In this document: positions 1-9,764 of the stretch, piece by piece | Position numbering within the stretch: position 1 is the stretch's first letter | Layout: the number at the start of each line of letters is the position of its first letter | Source: Nitrososphaerota archaeon | GTDB lineage: Archaea; Thermoproteota; Nitrososphaeria_A; Caldarchaeales; JAVZCJ01 | Direction: 5' to 3' | NCBI GenBank assembly: GCA_038874475.1 | Contig: JAVZCJ010000005.1 | Location: forward strand, 52,609-116,608 | DNA: 64,000 nucleotides | Translations under genes and position numbers: made by a program | The notes under the pieces: generated by a model | Databases searched by the model: none | Seen by the model: only the letters and a program-made list of their open reading frames with translations | What the model was told of the DNA's origin: nothing

Positions 1-539
1 TTGGATGGAAACCAGGTCCAGATGGTATACTAGAAAAAGATGGTAAGAAGTTCTCATTTGTATGTATAACTCAAGAAGGTAAGGAAGCTGAAGACCTTGT
101 AACAGCTGTGCAAAGTTATCTTAAAAAAATAGGAATAGATATGAAAATCCAAATTTTCGAATATGGAACATGGGTTGATATGCTTGTAACTCATCAATTT
201 GATGCAGGATATATCTGGTGGGCAGCTGGTGCTGGTGATCCAGACCACTATTTCCCATTCTTATTCTATTCAACTGGCTGGGCTAATTGTGGCTTATATA
301 GTAATAGCAAAGTGGATGAACTTATCATAAAAGTATCTCAAACTCCTTCTTTTGAAGAAAGGAAGAAATTGGCAGCAGAAGCACAAAAATTAATAGTTGA
401 TGATGTAGCTTGGATCCATTTCTATAGTAAATATACCATGGTAGCTACAAAGAAAACAGTAGGAGGCGTAATTTTAACTCCATCAGAAGGTGAAATAGAC
501 TTCTATAAAACATACTTTACTTCACCAAAAGGTGGCTGA
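1..539 (+). CDS. ABC transporter substrate-binding protein, family 5 (oligopeptide/dipeptide type), C-terminal part
   Basis: The reading frame is open from base 3 to the TGA at 537-539, so this is the C-terminal ~178 residues of a protein starting outside the window. The first visible residues, GWKPGPDGILEKDGKKFSF, are the typical late motif of SBP_bac_5 binding proteins, followed by an amphipathic segment (LVTAVQSYLKKIGIDMKI) and a conserved tail in which the residues near the end place the domain back onto lobe I. Family members sit outside the membrane and bind peptides, nickel or oligosaccharides. Two permeases and two ATPases follow within a few bases, so it is the receptor of that importer. 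The ligand cannot be read from this part. Confidence 0.92.
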   Translation, partial: GWKPGPDGILEKDGKKFSFVCITQEGKEAEDLVTAVQSYLKKIGIDMKIQIFEYGTWVDMLVTHQFDAGYIWWAAGAGDPDHYFPFLFYSTGWANCGLYSNSKVDELIIKVSQTPSFEERKKLAAEAQKLIVDDVAWIHFYSKYTMVATKKTVGGVILTPSEGEIDFYKTYFTSPKGG

Positions 540-544
540 AAAAT

Positions 545-1489
545 ATGGTTCTAAGATACTTTATCAAACGCCTTCTTTATTTTTTTCCAGTTATTTTAAT
601 GGTTAGTTTTTTAGTATTTATAATGATTAGGCTTATTCCAGGAGACCCAGCTAGAACTATAGCTGGAATTATGGCTAGTGAAGAAGATGTTGAAAGAATA
701 CGTATTCAACTCGGTTTAAAAGAGCCTATTCATATTCAATTTATTAAATGGATTTCAAATATTCTCAAGGGGGATTTAGGTATTTCGATAAGAACGAATA
801 GACCTGTAGCTCTTGAAATATTTTCACGTTTACCAAATACTATAGAATTAACTATCGTAGGTTTATTTATTGCTATAATTATAGGTATTCCAATAGGAAT
901 AATTGCAGCTATTAAAAGGGGAAAATTATCAGATACATTGCTTTCAATTTCTGCACTTTCTGGAATTTCTATTCCAGTTTTTTGGATGGGTTTAGTATTA
1001 ATTTATGTTTTCTCTTTAAGTTTAGGGATTTTACCAGTAGGTGAAAGAGGTGGACCGCTATGGACAATTGAAGGATTATCTCATATAATACTTCCTTCAA
1101 TAACAATAGCAGCTCCATCAGCAGGAGTTTTTGCTAGAATAACAAGGTCTAGCATGATTGAAGTATTAGAACAAGAATATATTAGAACAGCTAAAGCAAA
1201 AGGGCTTAAAATGAATATAATAATTTTTAGACATTGTATTAGAAATGTTCTTGTTCAATTAATAACAATAATTGGAATGCAATTTGGTTATCTATTAGGT
1301 GGGGCTATAGTAACTGAAACAGTTTTTGCTTGGCCGGGTATTGGTAGGCTTTTAGTAGATGCCATAATTTCAAGAGATTACCCATTAGTCCAAGGAATAG
1401 TATTAATTTACTCAATATTATTTGTATCAATTAACTTATTTATTGATTTGATATATGGGATTATAGACCCTAGAATTAGGTATGAGTAA
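545..1489 (+). CDS. ABC transporter permease, DppB/OppB type
   Basis: Membrane subunit of a peptide-type importer, 314 residues, the usual length for DppB/OppB. It starts with a short cytoplasmic end and one membrane helix (about residues 10-30), then the family motif RLIPGDPA, then five more hydrophobic segments. The cytoplasmic EAA loop that contacts the ATPases is visible around residues 215-235 (AKAKGLKMN...RHCIRNVL). The ATG lies 5 bases after the stop of the binding protein gene, with GGTGG upstream, so it belongs to one operon with its neighbours. Confidence 0.95.
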   Translation: MVLRYFIKRLLYFFPVILMVSFLVFIMIRLIPGDPARTIAGIMASEEDVERIRIQLGLKEPIHIQFIKWISNILKGDLGISIRTNRPVALEIFSRLPNTIELTIVGLFIAIIIGIPIGIIAAIKRGKLSDTLLSISALSGISIPVFWMGLVLIYVFSLSLGILPVGERGGPLWTIEGLSHIILPSITIAAPSAGVFARITRSSMIEVLEQEYIRTAKAKGLKMNIIIFRHCIRNVLVQLITIIGMQFGYLLGGAIVTETVFAWPGIGRLLVDAIISRDYPLVQGIVLIYSILFVSINLFIDLIYGIIDPRIRYE

Positions 1490-1502
1490 TTCGTGAATAA
1501 AG

Positions 1503-2390
1503 ATGTTCAATATAACAAATCTCTCTACAAAATTAACAGATTACTTCTTTGCACTAAGGGATCTTTGGAATGTTTTGAAAAAGAAAAGAAGCTCTAAGAT
1601 AGGCTTATCCATAGTTATTTTCTTATCAATCATTGCTTTATTTGCTCCAATAATTGCTCCATATGATCCTAATGAACAATTACTCGGGAAAGCTTTGCTT
1701 CCTCCATCTTTAAAGCATCCTATGGGTACTGACCATCTTGGTAGAGATATTTTTAGTAGAGTAGTTCATGGTTCACGTATATCTCTTACCGTAGGTTTAT
1801 TAGTTATATTCATTGGTCTACTTTTTGGAGTTCCACTAGGGTTAATTTCTGGATATTATGGTGGTTGGAAAGATAATTTAATAATGAGAGTAGTAGATAT
1901 TTTATTTGCTCTTCCAGATTTCTTATTAGCACTTTTCATAGTTTCAATAATAGGTAGAGGATTGGAAAATGCTATAATTGCTGTAGGGATATTTTCTATA
2001 CCTATATATGCAAGACTTGTGAGAGGTTCTGTGCTTTATATTAGAGAGCTTGAATTTATTGAAGGTGCAAAAGCTTTAGGATTAAATAGTTTTAGAATAA
2101 TTTTTAAGCATATTCTACCTAATGTTTTACCACCAATAATAGTTTTATCAACTTTACAAATTGCAGATGCTATATTAGTAGCTTCAGCTCTTAGTTTTCT
2201 TGGACTTGGTGCTCAACCACCTACTCCTGAATGGGGTGCAATGGTAAGTACTGGAAGACATTATTTAAGAACAGCTCCTTGGGTATCTGTTTTCCCTGGA
2301 ATGGCTATATTTTTGGCAGTAATCGGATTAAATTTACTCGGAGATGGTTTAAGAGAAGCTCTTGATCCAAGATTAAGGAGGTTAACTTAA
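1503..2390 (+). CDS. ABC transporter permease, DppC/OppC type
   Basis: Second membrane subunit, 295 residues, with the N-terminal OppC-type segment (first helix about 33-53, then APIIAPYDPNEQ and HPMGTDHLGRDIFSR, both typical of DppC) and a BPD_transp_1 domain of five helices. The EAA loop is GAKALGLNSFRIIFKHILPN. The start ATG at 1503 has GTGA six bases upstream. It should pair with the DppB-type permease to form the channel for the peptide-like substrate. Confidence 0.95.
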   Translation: MFNITNLSTKLTDYFFALRDLWNVLKKKRSSKIGLSIVIFLSIIALFAPIIAPYDPNEQLLGKALLPPSLKHPMGTDHLGRDIFSRVVHGSRISLTVGLLVIFIGLLFGVPLGLISGYYGGWKDNLIMRVVDILFALPDFLLALFIVSIIGRGLENAIIAVGIFSIPIYARLVRGSVLYIRELEFIEGAKALGLNSFRIIFKHILPNVLPPIIVLSTLQIADAILVASALSFLGLGAQPPTPEWGAMVSTGRHYLRTAPWVSVFPGMAIFLAVIGLNLLGDGLREALDPRLRRLT

Positions 2391-3349
2391 TGCTAGAATT
2401 ACTTAAAATATCAAATTTAAAAGTTTACTTTGAAACTGATGAAGGAGAAGTTAAAGCAGTTGATGGGATAGATTTAGAAATTAATGAAGGGGAAACTCTT
2501 GGTCTTGTAGGAGAAAGTGGATGTGGAAAAACAACTACTGGTTTATCTATAATTAAACTTCTTCCTCAAAATAGTAAAGTTAGTGGGAAAATACTTTTTC
2601 TTAATGAAGATTTATTATCTAAAAATGAGGAAGAAATGAATCAAATAAGAGGAAATAAAATATCAATGATTTTCCAAAATCCCAATACTTCATTAAATCC
2701 ATTAATGAGTGTTGGTTTTCAAATAGCTGAAGTTTTAATGTTTCATAAAAATATGTCTAAAAAAGATGCTTATAAAGAGGCTACTAAATTACTTAAAATT
2801 GTCGGAATGCCAGATCCTGAAAAAACTTTAAAAAAATATCCTCATGAACTTAGTGGAGGAATGAAGCAAAGAGTCGTAATAGCTATGGCTCTAGCTTGTA
2901 AACCTAAACTTGTAATTGCAGATGAGCCTACAACTGCTGTTGATGTTACAATTCAAGCTCAAATACTTGAATTAATGAAAGAGTTACAAAGAGAATTTAA
3001 TATTTCAATATTATTAATAAGTCATGATTTTGGAGTAATAGCTGAAATGTGTGATAAAGTTGCTGTAATGTATGCAGGAAAAATAGTTGAGAAAGGTTCT
3101 ATAAAACAAATTTTTAAAAACCCTAAACATCCATACACAATTGGTTTACTTAAAGCATTGCCTAAACGTAATGTTGATTGGCTTGCAACAATTCCAGGAA
3201 TAGTGCCTAGCCTAATAAATCCTCCTAAAGGATGTAGATTTAGTAATAGGTGTGAATATGTAATGGACAAATGTATTAAAAACAATCCTGAATTATTAGA
3301 AATTGAAGAGGGGCATTTAGTCGCATGTTACCTAATAAATATGAAATGA
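2390..3349 (+). CDS. Oligopeptide/dipeptide ABC transporter ATPase, DppD/OppD type
   Basis: Cytoplasmic ATPase of 319 residues. Visible motifs in order are Walker [10 protein letters not shown] (about 41-49), the Q-loop ([10 protein letters not shown]), signature LSGGMKQRV, Walker [14 protein letters not shown], and the switch His in LLISHDFG. The C-terminus has the oligopeptide-specific extension with four Cys (CRFSNRC, then C and a final VAC), which in some homologues holds an iron-sulfur cluster. Its ATG overlaps the stop of the permease gene by one base (TAATG), pointing to translational coupling. Confidence 0.95.
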   Translation: MLELLKISNLKVYFETDEGEVKAVDGIDLEINEGETLGLVGESGCGKTTTGLSIIKLLPQNSKVSGKILFLNEDLLSKNEEEMNQIRGNKISMIFQNPNTSLNPLMSVGFQIAEVLMFHKNMSKKDAYKEATKLLKIVGMPDPEKTLKKYPHELSGGMKQRVVIAMALACKPKLVIADEPTTAVDVTIQAQILELMKELQREFNISILLISHDFGVIAEMCDKVAVMYAGKIVEKGSIKQIFKNPKHPYTIGLLKALPKRNVDWLATIPGIVPSLINPPKGCRFSNRCEYVMDKCIKNNPELLEIEEGHLVACYLINMK

Positions 3350-4311
3350 TTAATAATAGTTCTCTTTTAAAAATCATCAATTTAAAGAAGTACTTTTCTG
3401 TAAGGACTGGTATTTTTAAAAAGAAAAGTGTTAAAGCTGTAGATGGTGTGAATTTAGATATTAAAAGTGGTGAAACTCTTGGTCTTGTGGGAGAAAGTGG
3501 TAGTGGAAAAACTACATTGGGAAGATGCATACTTAGATTAATCGAGCCAGACTCTGGACAAATACTTTATAACGGGGTGGATATAACACAATTAAACAAT
3601 ATGTCAAGCTTTAGGAGGAAAATGCAAATTGTTTTCCAAAATCCTACAGCTTCTCTTAATCCAAGAATGAAAATAGGTGAAATAATTAGCGAAGGAATAG
3701 AATTTTATAAGATTTGCGATAGAAATGAAGTAGTTAATCATGTATTAAATCTATTAGAAATGGTTGGATTGAAAGCTGAACATATCAATAGATATCCCCA
3801 TGAATTAAGTGATGGACAAAAACAAAGAGTAGCTATTGCAAGAGCATTATCTGTAAAACCTGAATTCATTGTTTTAGATGAACCTACTTCAGCTCTTGAC
3901 TTATCTATCCAAGCTCAAATATTAAACTTATTTAAAAAATTAAAGATGGATTTTAAATTAACATATTTATTTATAACGCATAATCTTAGCATCGTAGATT
4001 TTATGTGTGATAAAGTTGCTGTAATGTATTTAGGTAAAATATTTGAAGTAGGCCCAACCAATAAAATTTTAGATAATCCAGCCCATCCATATACTTATGT
4101 GCTTTTATCTTCTTTACCAAGCACCGATCCTGACTTAAGAAAAATTAAAAAAATAGTAAGGGGTGAAGCTTATATTCCAATAGATTTTAAGGGATGTAAA
4201 TTTTATAATCGTTGTCCTTATGCAAAAGAAAAATGTCTTGAACTAGAACCAATTTTAAATCCGTTAGATTCTAATGATAGACTTGTAGCATGTCATTTCC
4301 CATTAGTTTAA
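3346..4311 (+). CDS. Oligopeptide/dipeptide ABC transporter ATPase, DppF/OppF type
   Basis: Second ATPase of the importer, 321 residues from the chosen start. I chose the ATG at 3346 because it forms an ATGA overlap with the stop of the preceding gene; an in-frame ATG at 3325 would add seven residues. Motifs: Walker [11 protein letters not shown]-loop [10 protein letters not shown], signature [15 protein letters not shown] (D in place of the usual first G, common in this subfamily), Walker [13 protein letters not shown], switch LFITHNLS. The four-Cys C-terminal extension is present (CKFYNRC ... C ... VAC). It forms a heterodimer with the DppD-type ATPase. Confidence 0.94.
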   Translation: MINNSSLLKIINLKKYFSVRTGIFKKKSVKAVDGVNLDIKSGETLGLVGESGSGKTTLGRCILRLIEPDSGQILYNGVDITQLNNMSSFRRKMQIVFQNPTASLNPRMKIGEIISEGIEFYKICDRNEVVNHVLNLLEMVGLKAEHINRYPHELSDGQKQRVAIARALSVKPEFIVLDEPTSALDLSIQAQILNLFKKLKMDFKLTYLFITHNLSIVDFMCDKVAVMYLGKIFEVGPTNKILDNPAHPYTYVLLSSLPSTDPDLRKIKKIVRGEAYIPIDFKGCKFYNRCPYAKEKCLELEPILNPLDSNDRLVACHFPLV

Positions 4312-4331
4312 TATTTTTTTATTATTTTTCT
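4312..4331 (+). terminator. Oligo-T terminator of the peptide transporter operon
   Basis: Immediately after the DppF-type stop the plus strand has a T-rich run (two blocks of T5-T7 broken by ATTA). Archaeal transcription stops at such oligo-T tracts. It lies in the 20-base gap between two convergent genes. Confidence 0.45.
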
Positions 4332-5090
4332 TTAACGAATTGATATGGTATTTATAGCTGCATCTATTTCTTCTTTAGATGAAAATCCAGGAATAATTGT
4401 AGAAACTTCTTCATATTTCAAAATAAATGATAATGCTTTTTTAGCAGAGGAATATAAATCTCCGTTTAATATTTTTTTCATTTCTAAGCTTCTTTCATTT
4501 AAAGATCCTCCAAAAGGTTTCATTATAATTAATCCTATATTCATCTCTTTTATTAAAGGAAATATTTTTTCAGCATCTCTATTAAGTAAATTGAATGGAA
4601 CCATTACTGTATCAAATTCATTTGTTTTTAATGCTTTGCAAAGTATTTCTGGATTATGGCTTGATAGTCCTATAAAATCTATTATTCCTTTTCTTTTAGC
4701 TTCCTTTAAAGCTGCTAATGAACCATTTTGAGAAATAGCCTTTTTAAGAGTATTTTCATCATCTATTCCATGTAATTGAACTAAATCTATTCTATCAGTT
4801 TTTAATTTTGATAAACTTATTTCTAATCCTTTTTTTGCAGCTTCTTCTTTTGTTTTATGATGAGTTTTTGTAGCTATAATACATTTTTCTCTAACATCTT
4901 TTAATGCGATACCTATTTTTTCTTCACTATCGCCATATGCTCTCGCAGTATCGAAAAAATTTATTCCTTTATTAAATGCATATTTAACGACTTCTATAGC
5001 TTCATTCAATGGTAAATAAGATATAGGTATTCCACCGAATCCTATGATTGAAACATTTAAATTTGTAGAACCTAATTTTCTTTTTATCAT
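4332..5090 (-). CDS. Aldo/keto reductase
   Basis: NAD(P)H-dependent carbonyl reductase of the AKR TIM-barrel family, 252 residues, shorter than the usual 280-330. The full catalytic tetrad can be seen: Asp47 and Tyr52 in FFDTARAYGDSEEKIG, Lys75 in IIATKTHHK, and His107 in DLVQLHGID. The C-terminal cofactor region is short but keeps a final IPGFSSKEEIDAAI. It is divergent from the acetamidase-like gene, with a perfect 10-base inverted repeat in the shared promoter region. The substrate is unknown. Confidence 0.88.
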   Translation of the reverse strand: MIKRKLGSTNLNVSIIGFGGIPISYLPLNEAIEVVKYAFNKGINFFDTARAYGDSEEKIGIALKDVREKCIIATKTHHKTKEEAAKKGLEISLSKLKTDRIDLVQLHGIDDENTLKKAISQNGSLAALKEAKRKGIIDFIGLSSHNPEILCKALKTNEFDTVMVPFNLLNRDAEKIFPLIKEMNIGLIIMKPFGGSLNERSLEMKKILNGDLYSSAKKALSFILKYEEVSTIIPGFSSKEEIDAAINTISIR

Positions 5091-5139
5091 ATTCTAGACC
5101 ATTTCAATATTAATAAAATATAAATATTTTTAAGAGTAA

Positions 5140-5163
5140 TTTCTTAATTCAACAATTAAGAAA
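5140..5163. promoter_or_regulatory. Inverted repeat (candidate operator) in divergent promoter region
   Basis: Perfect 10-base arms TTTCTTAATT (5140-5149) and AATTAAGAAA (5154-5163) around a 4-base spacer CAAC. It lies between the aldo/keto reductase (start 5090, minus) and the acetamidase-like gene (start 5222, plus), just upstream of the plus-strand TATA-like box near 5168-5176. The position suits a repressor or activator acting on both genes. The high A+T content weakens the statistical case. Confidence 0.45.
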
Positions 5164-5167
5164 AACA

Positions 5168-5176
5168 ATATAAATC
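5168..5176 (+). promoter_or_regulatory. TATA box for the acetamidase-like gene
   Basis: ATATAAATC preceded by an A-rich BRE-like stretch. Transcription would begin near 5195-5200, leaving a leader that carries the GGTGA site used by the TTG start. Confidence 0.45.
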
Positions 5177-5221
5177 TTACTTATTATTACAATTAATAAG
5201 AAAATGGGTTGGTGAAAACTT

Positions 5222-6154
5222 TTGGCAAAAAGAATTAAAAAAGTAAGCTTTGAAGAAATATCTCCTATTAGAAATTGCACATTTGGACCATTGAATGAAC
5301 CCATAGCAATAGTTAAACCTGGTGAAATTATTGAAATAGAAACATGGGATTGTTTTACAAATGTAGTTAAGCCAAGTCAAACATTAGAAGATGTTTTTAA
5401 GAAAAATATTCCACTTTATGAAAATCCAATTACAGGTCCAATATACATTGAAGGAGCAGAAGTTGGAGACACACTTATTGTTGAAATAATTGATATTAAA
5501 CTTCCAAATATTGGAGTAACAGCAGTTGTGCCAGGATTTGGAGGATTAGAAGGTTGGCTTAAAACTTCTCCCCCTATTACAAAATTTTCTGAAATTAAAA
5601 ATGATAAAGTAATATATACAATGAATGATGGAAGAAAAATAGAAATAAAAACAAAACCATTCATAGGAACCATTGGTGTTGCACCATCGAATGAAGCAAT
5701 TCTTACAATAACTCCTGGTAAACATGGAGGAAATATGGATGTAGCAGATATGTGTCCGGGAAATAAAATTTACTTTCCAATTTCTGTAAAAGGTGCATTA
5801 TTTGGATTAGGAGATGTTCATGCTATTCAAGGAGATGGAGAAATTTGTGGAACAGCTGTAGAAGTCCCAGCTATAGTAACTTTAAAATTTGATTTAATAA
5901 AGAATAAAAAAATTGATTGGCCTCGTATAGAATCTTCTGAAGAAATTATGACTGTTTGTAGTGCAAAGCCATTAGAAGATGCTGTAAGACTTTCAATGTT
6001 AGAATTAATCAAATGGTTAGAAGAAGATTATGGATTTGAAAGATATGATGCTTATATGTTTCTTAGCATATCAGCAAAAATTCGAGTTGCACAAATTGTT
6101 GATCCATTATATACTGTTGTCGCAAAACTTTCAAAATCACTATTACCAAAATAA
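5222..6154 (+). CDS. Acetamidase/formamidase family protein
   Basis: 310 residues of the FmdA_AmdA family, enzymes that hydrolyse formamide, acetamide or related short amides to ammonia and an acid. Family features seen: the N-terminal PGEIIEIETWDCF, GPIYIEGAEVGDTL at about 75-90, the GVAPSNEAILTITPGKHGGNMDV core, and GDVHAIQGDGEICGTAVE. The start is TTG; the GGTGA at 5211-5215 sits six bases upstream, and the downstream protein fits the family length. Next door is a divergent aldo/keto reductase. Amide substrate not determinable. Confidence 0.9.
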   Translation: MAKRIKKVSFEEISPIRNCTFGPLNEPIAIVKPGEIIEIETWDCFTNVVKPSQTLEDVFKKNIPLYENPITGPIYIEGAEVGDTLIVEIIDIKLPNIGVTAVVPGFGGLEGWLKTSPPITKFSEIKNDKVIYTMNDGRKIEIKTKPFIGTIGVAPSNEAILTITPGKHGGNMDVADMCPGNKIYFPISVKGALFGLGDVHAIQGDGEICGTAVEVPAIVTLKFDLIKNKKIDWPRIESSEEIMTVCSAKPLEDAVRLSMLELIKWLEEDYGFERYDAYMFLSISAKIRVAQIVDPLYTVVAKLSKSLLPK

Positions 6155-6204
6155 TTTAATAGAAATAAAAATATTTAATCAATGTTTTAATGGGAGAATA
6201 ATCA

Positions 6205-7026
6205 TTGAACCAATATGGCGGAAAAAGTAAAGATGAAATTTTAATTAAAGATTCTCTTAAAATAATTGAAGAAGGGGAAAAGAATAATGTAATCCTTAGG
6301 CTTTTGGGAGCTATAGCTATAAAAATCCATAGTCAAGAATATGAAGGTCTTTATATAAAACTTAATAGACTAGGGAAAGAAGAAATTTTTACTGATATTG
6401 ATCTTTTAGCTTATAGTAAAGAAGCTGCTAAAGTTAGAAAATTAATGGAAAATATATTAGGTTATAAAATTCCTGGATATTTTTTACTTATGCATGGAAG
6501 GAATAGACTTTTATATTATCATCCTGAAGGATTATATCATATAGATATATTTTTTGATAAACTTCAATTTAGTCATGATATTTATTTTGGCTCTGACCCT
6601 AACAAAGGTAGATTAAAATTGGATTATCCTACAATCCCTCTTTCAGACCTTCTTCTTGAAAAACTTCAAATTCATGAAATAAATGAGAAAGATATTAAAG
6701 ATATAATAGTATTACTTAGGTCTCATGAAATAGGTCAAACGGATGAAAAAGAAATAATAAATGCGAAATATGTAGCAAAAGTTTTAGCTAATGATTGGGG
6801 ATTTTGGTATGATGCAAAAATTAATTTTGAGAAAATTAAAAAATTTGCAAATGATTATTACATGAATAACTTATTAACAAAAGAAGATTTAGAAAACATA
6901 AATGGTAAAATAAATAAAATAATCGAATTTATTGATATTGAACCAAAAACAAAAGAATGGAATAAAAGAGCTAAGATAGGTACAAATAAACAATGGTGGA
7001 GAAATGTAGAAGATATAATGCGATAA
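6205..7026 (+). CDS. Nucleotidyltransferase-like protein
   Basis: 273 residues. The segment LRLLGAIAIKIHSQEYEG followed by FTDIDLLAYSKE looks like the start of a minimal nucleotidyltransferase fold (GA/GS-type loop, then D-x-D at about residues 65-67), as in a family of conserved bacterial and archaeal proteins of unknown role. The C-terminal half is rich in charged residues and ends with a Trp pair. The TTG start at 6205 is supported by GGGAG at 6192-6196, spacing 8. Alternative view: an uncharacterised protein with no activity. Nothing next to it suggests a partner. Confidence 0.6.
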   Translation: MNQYGGKSKDEILIKDSLKIIEEGEKNNVILRLLGAIAIKIHSQEYEGLYIKLNRLGKEEIFTDIDLLAYSKEAAKVRKLMENILGYKIPGYFLLMHGRNRLLYYHPEGLYHIDIFFDKLQFSHDIYFGSDPNKGRLKLDYPTIPLSDLLLEKLQIHEINEKDIKDIIVLLRSHEIGQTDEKEIINAKYVAKVLANDWGFWYDAKINFEKIKKFANDYYMNNLLTKEDLENINGKINKIIEFIDIEPKTKEWNKRAKIGTNKQWWRNVEDIMR

Positions 7027-7037
7027 TTTTATTATTT

Positions 7038-7994
7038 TCAACCTGCTGTAAACATAAAATCTTTTATTTTACTATTAGATATTTGTATTAAAACTCCTCT
7101 AAGTATTCTTTCTAAATATTCACTACCCGGATTTAAACATAGTGTTCTACCAAGTTTAAAGAAACCTTTTGCTTCATGTATATGACCATGTAAACCTAAC
7201 AATGGTTGGTACTTTAAAATTGCTTCACGAACTGCTGTACTACCAACAGGTATCATTCTAATTCCACCGCCTGGTTCCAATTTTGGTCTCATTTCTTCAT
7301 CAAGCTCTGGTGCAGAATCTATACTTGTCCCATAAGGTGGAACATGAATATTAAATATTGATTTTTCAACATTTTTAAGATTTGATACCAATTCTTCTAT
7401 TTTCATAGATAATTCTTCTTCAGTAATATCCCTGGGGCATTTCCATGGAGTAATATTTGAATATCCAAGACTGATCATTTCTAAATCTTGGTCTATTTCA
7501 ATAATTTTCTCATTCGGATTAATAATACATTCAGACTCTTCAAGTATAGGATCTATCGAAAAACTATCATCATTTCCAGGAGAAACATAACATTTTATTT
7601 CTGTTCCTTTTAATCTTTCATCAGCAATTTTTATCCATCTTCTTAACGTTTCTTTCATTAAATTATTAAATAACTCATCCATTCTTTTCTGGTCTTCAGA
7701 AATTTCTTTCCATTCTGATGTTGTTGTAACATAAGGGTAAGATCCTATCGATCTAATTTTTTGTATTAGAATTTCCAATTTTTCATCAGTATTTATTTTT
7801 AAAGATTCTCCTAAAAATTTACATGAAAAAGTACCGTTTGCTTCTTTAAAAATTGGAGTAATAGTTTTACCAGTAATATCTCCTCCAAGTATTAATACAT
7901 TTGCTTTATAAAATTTACCTGCATTAATAAATTTTTTAAAACATTCTTCTGAACCATGAATATCTGAAATAAAAAAAATAAGGAATTTCTTCAT
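7038..7994 (-). CDS. Metallophosphoesterase (calcineurin-like)
   Basis: 318 residues. The five metallophosphoesterase blocks are visible: D-x-H in FFISDIHGS (about 9-13), GGD in LILGGDITG, GND(D) in SPGNDDSF, a single His in FNIHVPPYG, and GHxH in GLHGHIHEAKG, ending with NPGSEY, a common closing motif. Such enzymes use two metal ions to split phosphate mono- or diesters. It starts 16 bases after the end of the permease gene on the same strand, so the two are probably co-transcribed. Confidence 0.9.
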   Translation of the reverse strand: MKKFLIFFISDIHGSEECFKKFINAGKFYKANVLILGGDITGKTITPIFKEANGTFSCKFLGESLKINTDEKLEILIQKIRSIGSYPYVTTTSEWKEISEDQKRMDELFNNLMKETLRRWIKIADERLKGTEIKCYVSPGNDDSFSIDPILEESECIINPNEKIIEIDQDLEMISLGYSNITPWKCPRDITEEELSMKIEELVSNLKNVEKSIFNIHVPPYGTSIDSAPELDEEMRPKLEPGGGIRMIPVGSTAVREAILKYQPLLGLHGHIHEAKGFFKLGRTLCLNPGSEYLERILRGVLIQISNSKIKDFMFTAG

Positions 7995-8010
7995 TTCTCT
8001 TCTCTCGCAT

Positions 8011-9567
8011 TTATTCTGGTGGAATTTCCTTAAATGATAATTCTAATGGAATTCCGGTCTTTCTATGATATATTGATGAAATGAAGTAAAGTATCAATCC
8101 TACGAAGAATAAACCTATTGTAAATGTTAATACACTTGGGTCTATAGTTCCTATCATTGCTGGAGATAAACTTGCATATCCAAGCCATACTGAGGGTATT
8201 ATTGTTAATGCTCCTAGAAGCGATAATAATGGGATTGGCCCTATTTTTGATCTTACTATTGATGGTGCTGCTTCATATATGTCTTTCCTACGATACGGGA
8301 ATAGTATTGCTGCAATAGCTGCAATTATTTGAAATACCATCCAACTAGCAACTATATATGCAAAATAACTAAGTAAAGGCGTCCAAAGCCATGCTGCTTG
8401 AAGAACTATTGCTACAATTGTTACAAAGATTAATGCCATGTATGGAGTATGGTAACGCATATCCACTTTTGAAAGAGCGACCGGTACGACCCTATCGAAT
8501 GCCCATGCAAAAACTAATCTAACACCTAATGCTATATATGTAAGTATTGCTCCTAAAACCATTGCTGACCAACCAATCATCATTATTGTATATAAAATTG
8601 GGTCTGCAGAGTACCTAAATAGAAACATGAAAAATGGATCGAATGAAAGTGTATATCTAGGAGAACCTATAGCATATAAGTATGATAAAGCTCCGAGGAA
8701 TAAACCACCCATACCTTCATATGCTGCTTGGTAAGCTAACCAATCAATAAAACCAAATAAAACAATAGCTCCAATTATTGCAATGAATTGGGCTTTATGG
8801 ACTTCCTTAATTTCACCTGAAAGATATATGGAACAATGAAATCCAAGAAAGTTGATATAAGTAAAAGCTAATCCTAAAAGTGTTGCTGTCATTGTGAATT
8901 CTCCAGGATATCCTTCTTCTATTGCTGCTTTTATAACTTCATCATAATTCATACCTGATAGGGCATTAAAGTTTTCTGCAAACTTAGTAGGGCCTGTTGT
9001 TAATAAAACTCCTGCGTAAATTGCTAAGCTTATAATAACTAATATGAAAAAGACCCAAAGTACTTTTATCGTTATTTTTGCCCCTCTAGATATGATAACA
9101 GCACATAATATATAGAAAATAGCGGCAAAGATAAATGAGAATTCTGTTGTGGATACAAAAGTTGCAGCTTCTGTAAGCCCATTAACTTCAAGTATTGATG
9201 CTAATGCCCAATTAGTAAACCATGGAATATATGCTCCTGCAACACTTAATACTATCAAAAATAGATAAAAGTTTATCATAAAACCAAGAGAAGGGTGTAA
9301 AATTCTACTAACCCATACATAGTCTCCACCAGAACGTGGCATAGCTACTGAAAATAGTGCATAAAAAAGACCTACAAGTATGCTTATTGGAATTGCTAAA
9401 AGTGCAGTTGTTGGTAAATGTACTCCAGGATAGCAAACAGATGCCCAAACTCCATATACAAGAATAGCCATTGGAGCCATGACCATTATGTTGAATATCA
9501 TAGCATCCCATGCAGATATATTTCTAATTAAACCTGATGCTTTTCTTACAAAAACTTCTTTTCCCAT
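8011..9567 (-). CDS. APC-superfamily amino acid permease
   Basis: Polytopic membrane protein with about 12 hydrophobic helices; the first contains the consensus ISAWDAMIFNIMVMAP and a later loop has PRSGGDYVWVSRIL, both marks of amino acid-polyamine-organocation transporters. I place the start at ATG 9567 (MGKEVFVRKASG, 518 residues) because GGGGG lies five bases upstream (9573-9577). A start at 9603 would add 12 residues. Substrate probably an amino acid or amine, taken up by proton or sodium symport. Followed by the phosphoesterase. Confidence 0.9.
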   Translation of the reverse strand: MGKEVFVRKASGLIRNISAWDAMIFNIMVMAPMAILVYGVWASVCYPGVHLPTTALLAIPISILVGLFYALFSVAMPRSGGDYVWVSRILHPSLGFMINFYLFLIVLSVAGAYIPWFTNWALASILEVNGLTEAATFVSTTEFSFIFAAIFYILCAVIISRGAKITIKVLWVFFILVIISLAIYAGVLLTTGPTKFAENFNALSGMNYDEVIKAAIEEGYPGEFTMTATLLGLAFTYINFLGFHCSIYLSGEIKEVHKAQFIAIIGAIVLFGFIDWLAYQAAYEGMGGLFLGALSYLYAIGSPRYTLSFDPFFMFLFRYSADPILYTIMMIGWSAMVLGAILTYIALGVRLVFAWAFDRVVPVALSKVDMRYHTPYMALIFVTIVAIVLQAAWLWTPLLSYFAYIVASWMVFQIIAAIAAILFPYRRKDIYEAAPSIVRSKIGPIPLLSLLGALTIIPSVWLGYASLSPAMIGTIDPSVLTFTIGLFFVGLILYFISSIYHRKTGIPLELSFKEIPPE

Positions 9568-9729
9568 TTTTACCCCCTTAAATATTTTTTGAGATAAGCC
9601 CACTTAAACTATATAAATTTTTCTTATTAGATAATAAAATTATTAAGTTAAATCATTTTTATTTATAAATAATAGGTAAGATTCCATTTTTTAATTAAGA
9701 TATTTTTATAAATTGCTATTAGTGTAAAA

Positions 9730-9739
9730 AACTTATAAG
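9730..9739 (+). promoter_or_regulatory. TATA box for the iron alcohol dehydrogenase operon
   Basis: ACTTATAAGA, about 27 bases before the ATG at 9765, fits a leaderless archaeal transcript. No Shine-Dalgarno site precedes that ATG. Confidence 0.5.
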
Positions 9740-9764
9740 ATTTCTTTCCAATATCTTTCTTAAA

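Noticed and set aside
3022..3530. Minus-strand open frames across the DppD/DppF genes
   Set aside because: They are mirror frames of conserved ABC ATPase codons; no start site or family match.
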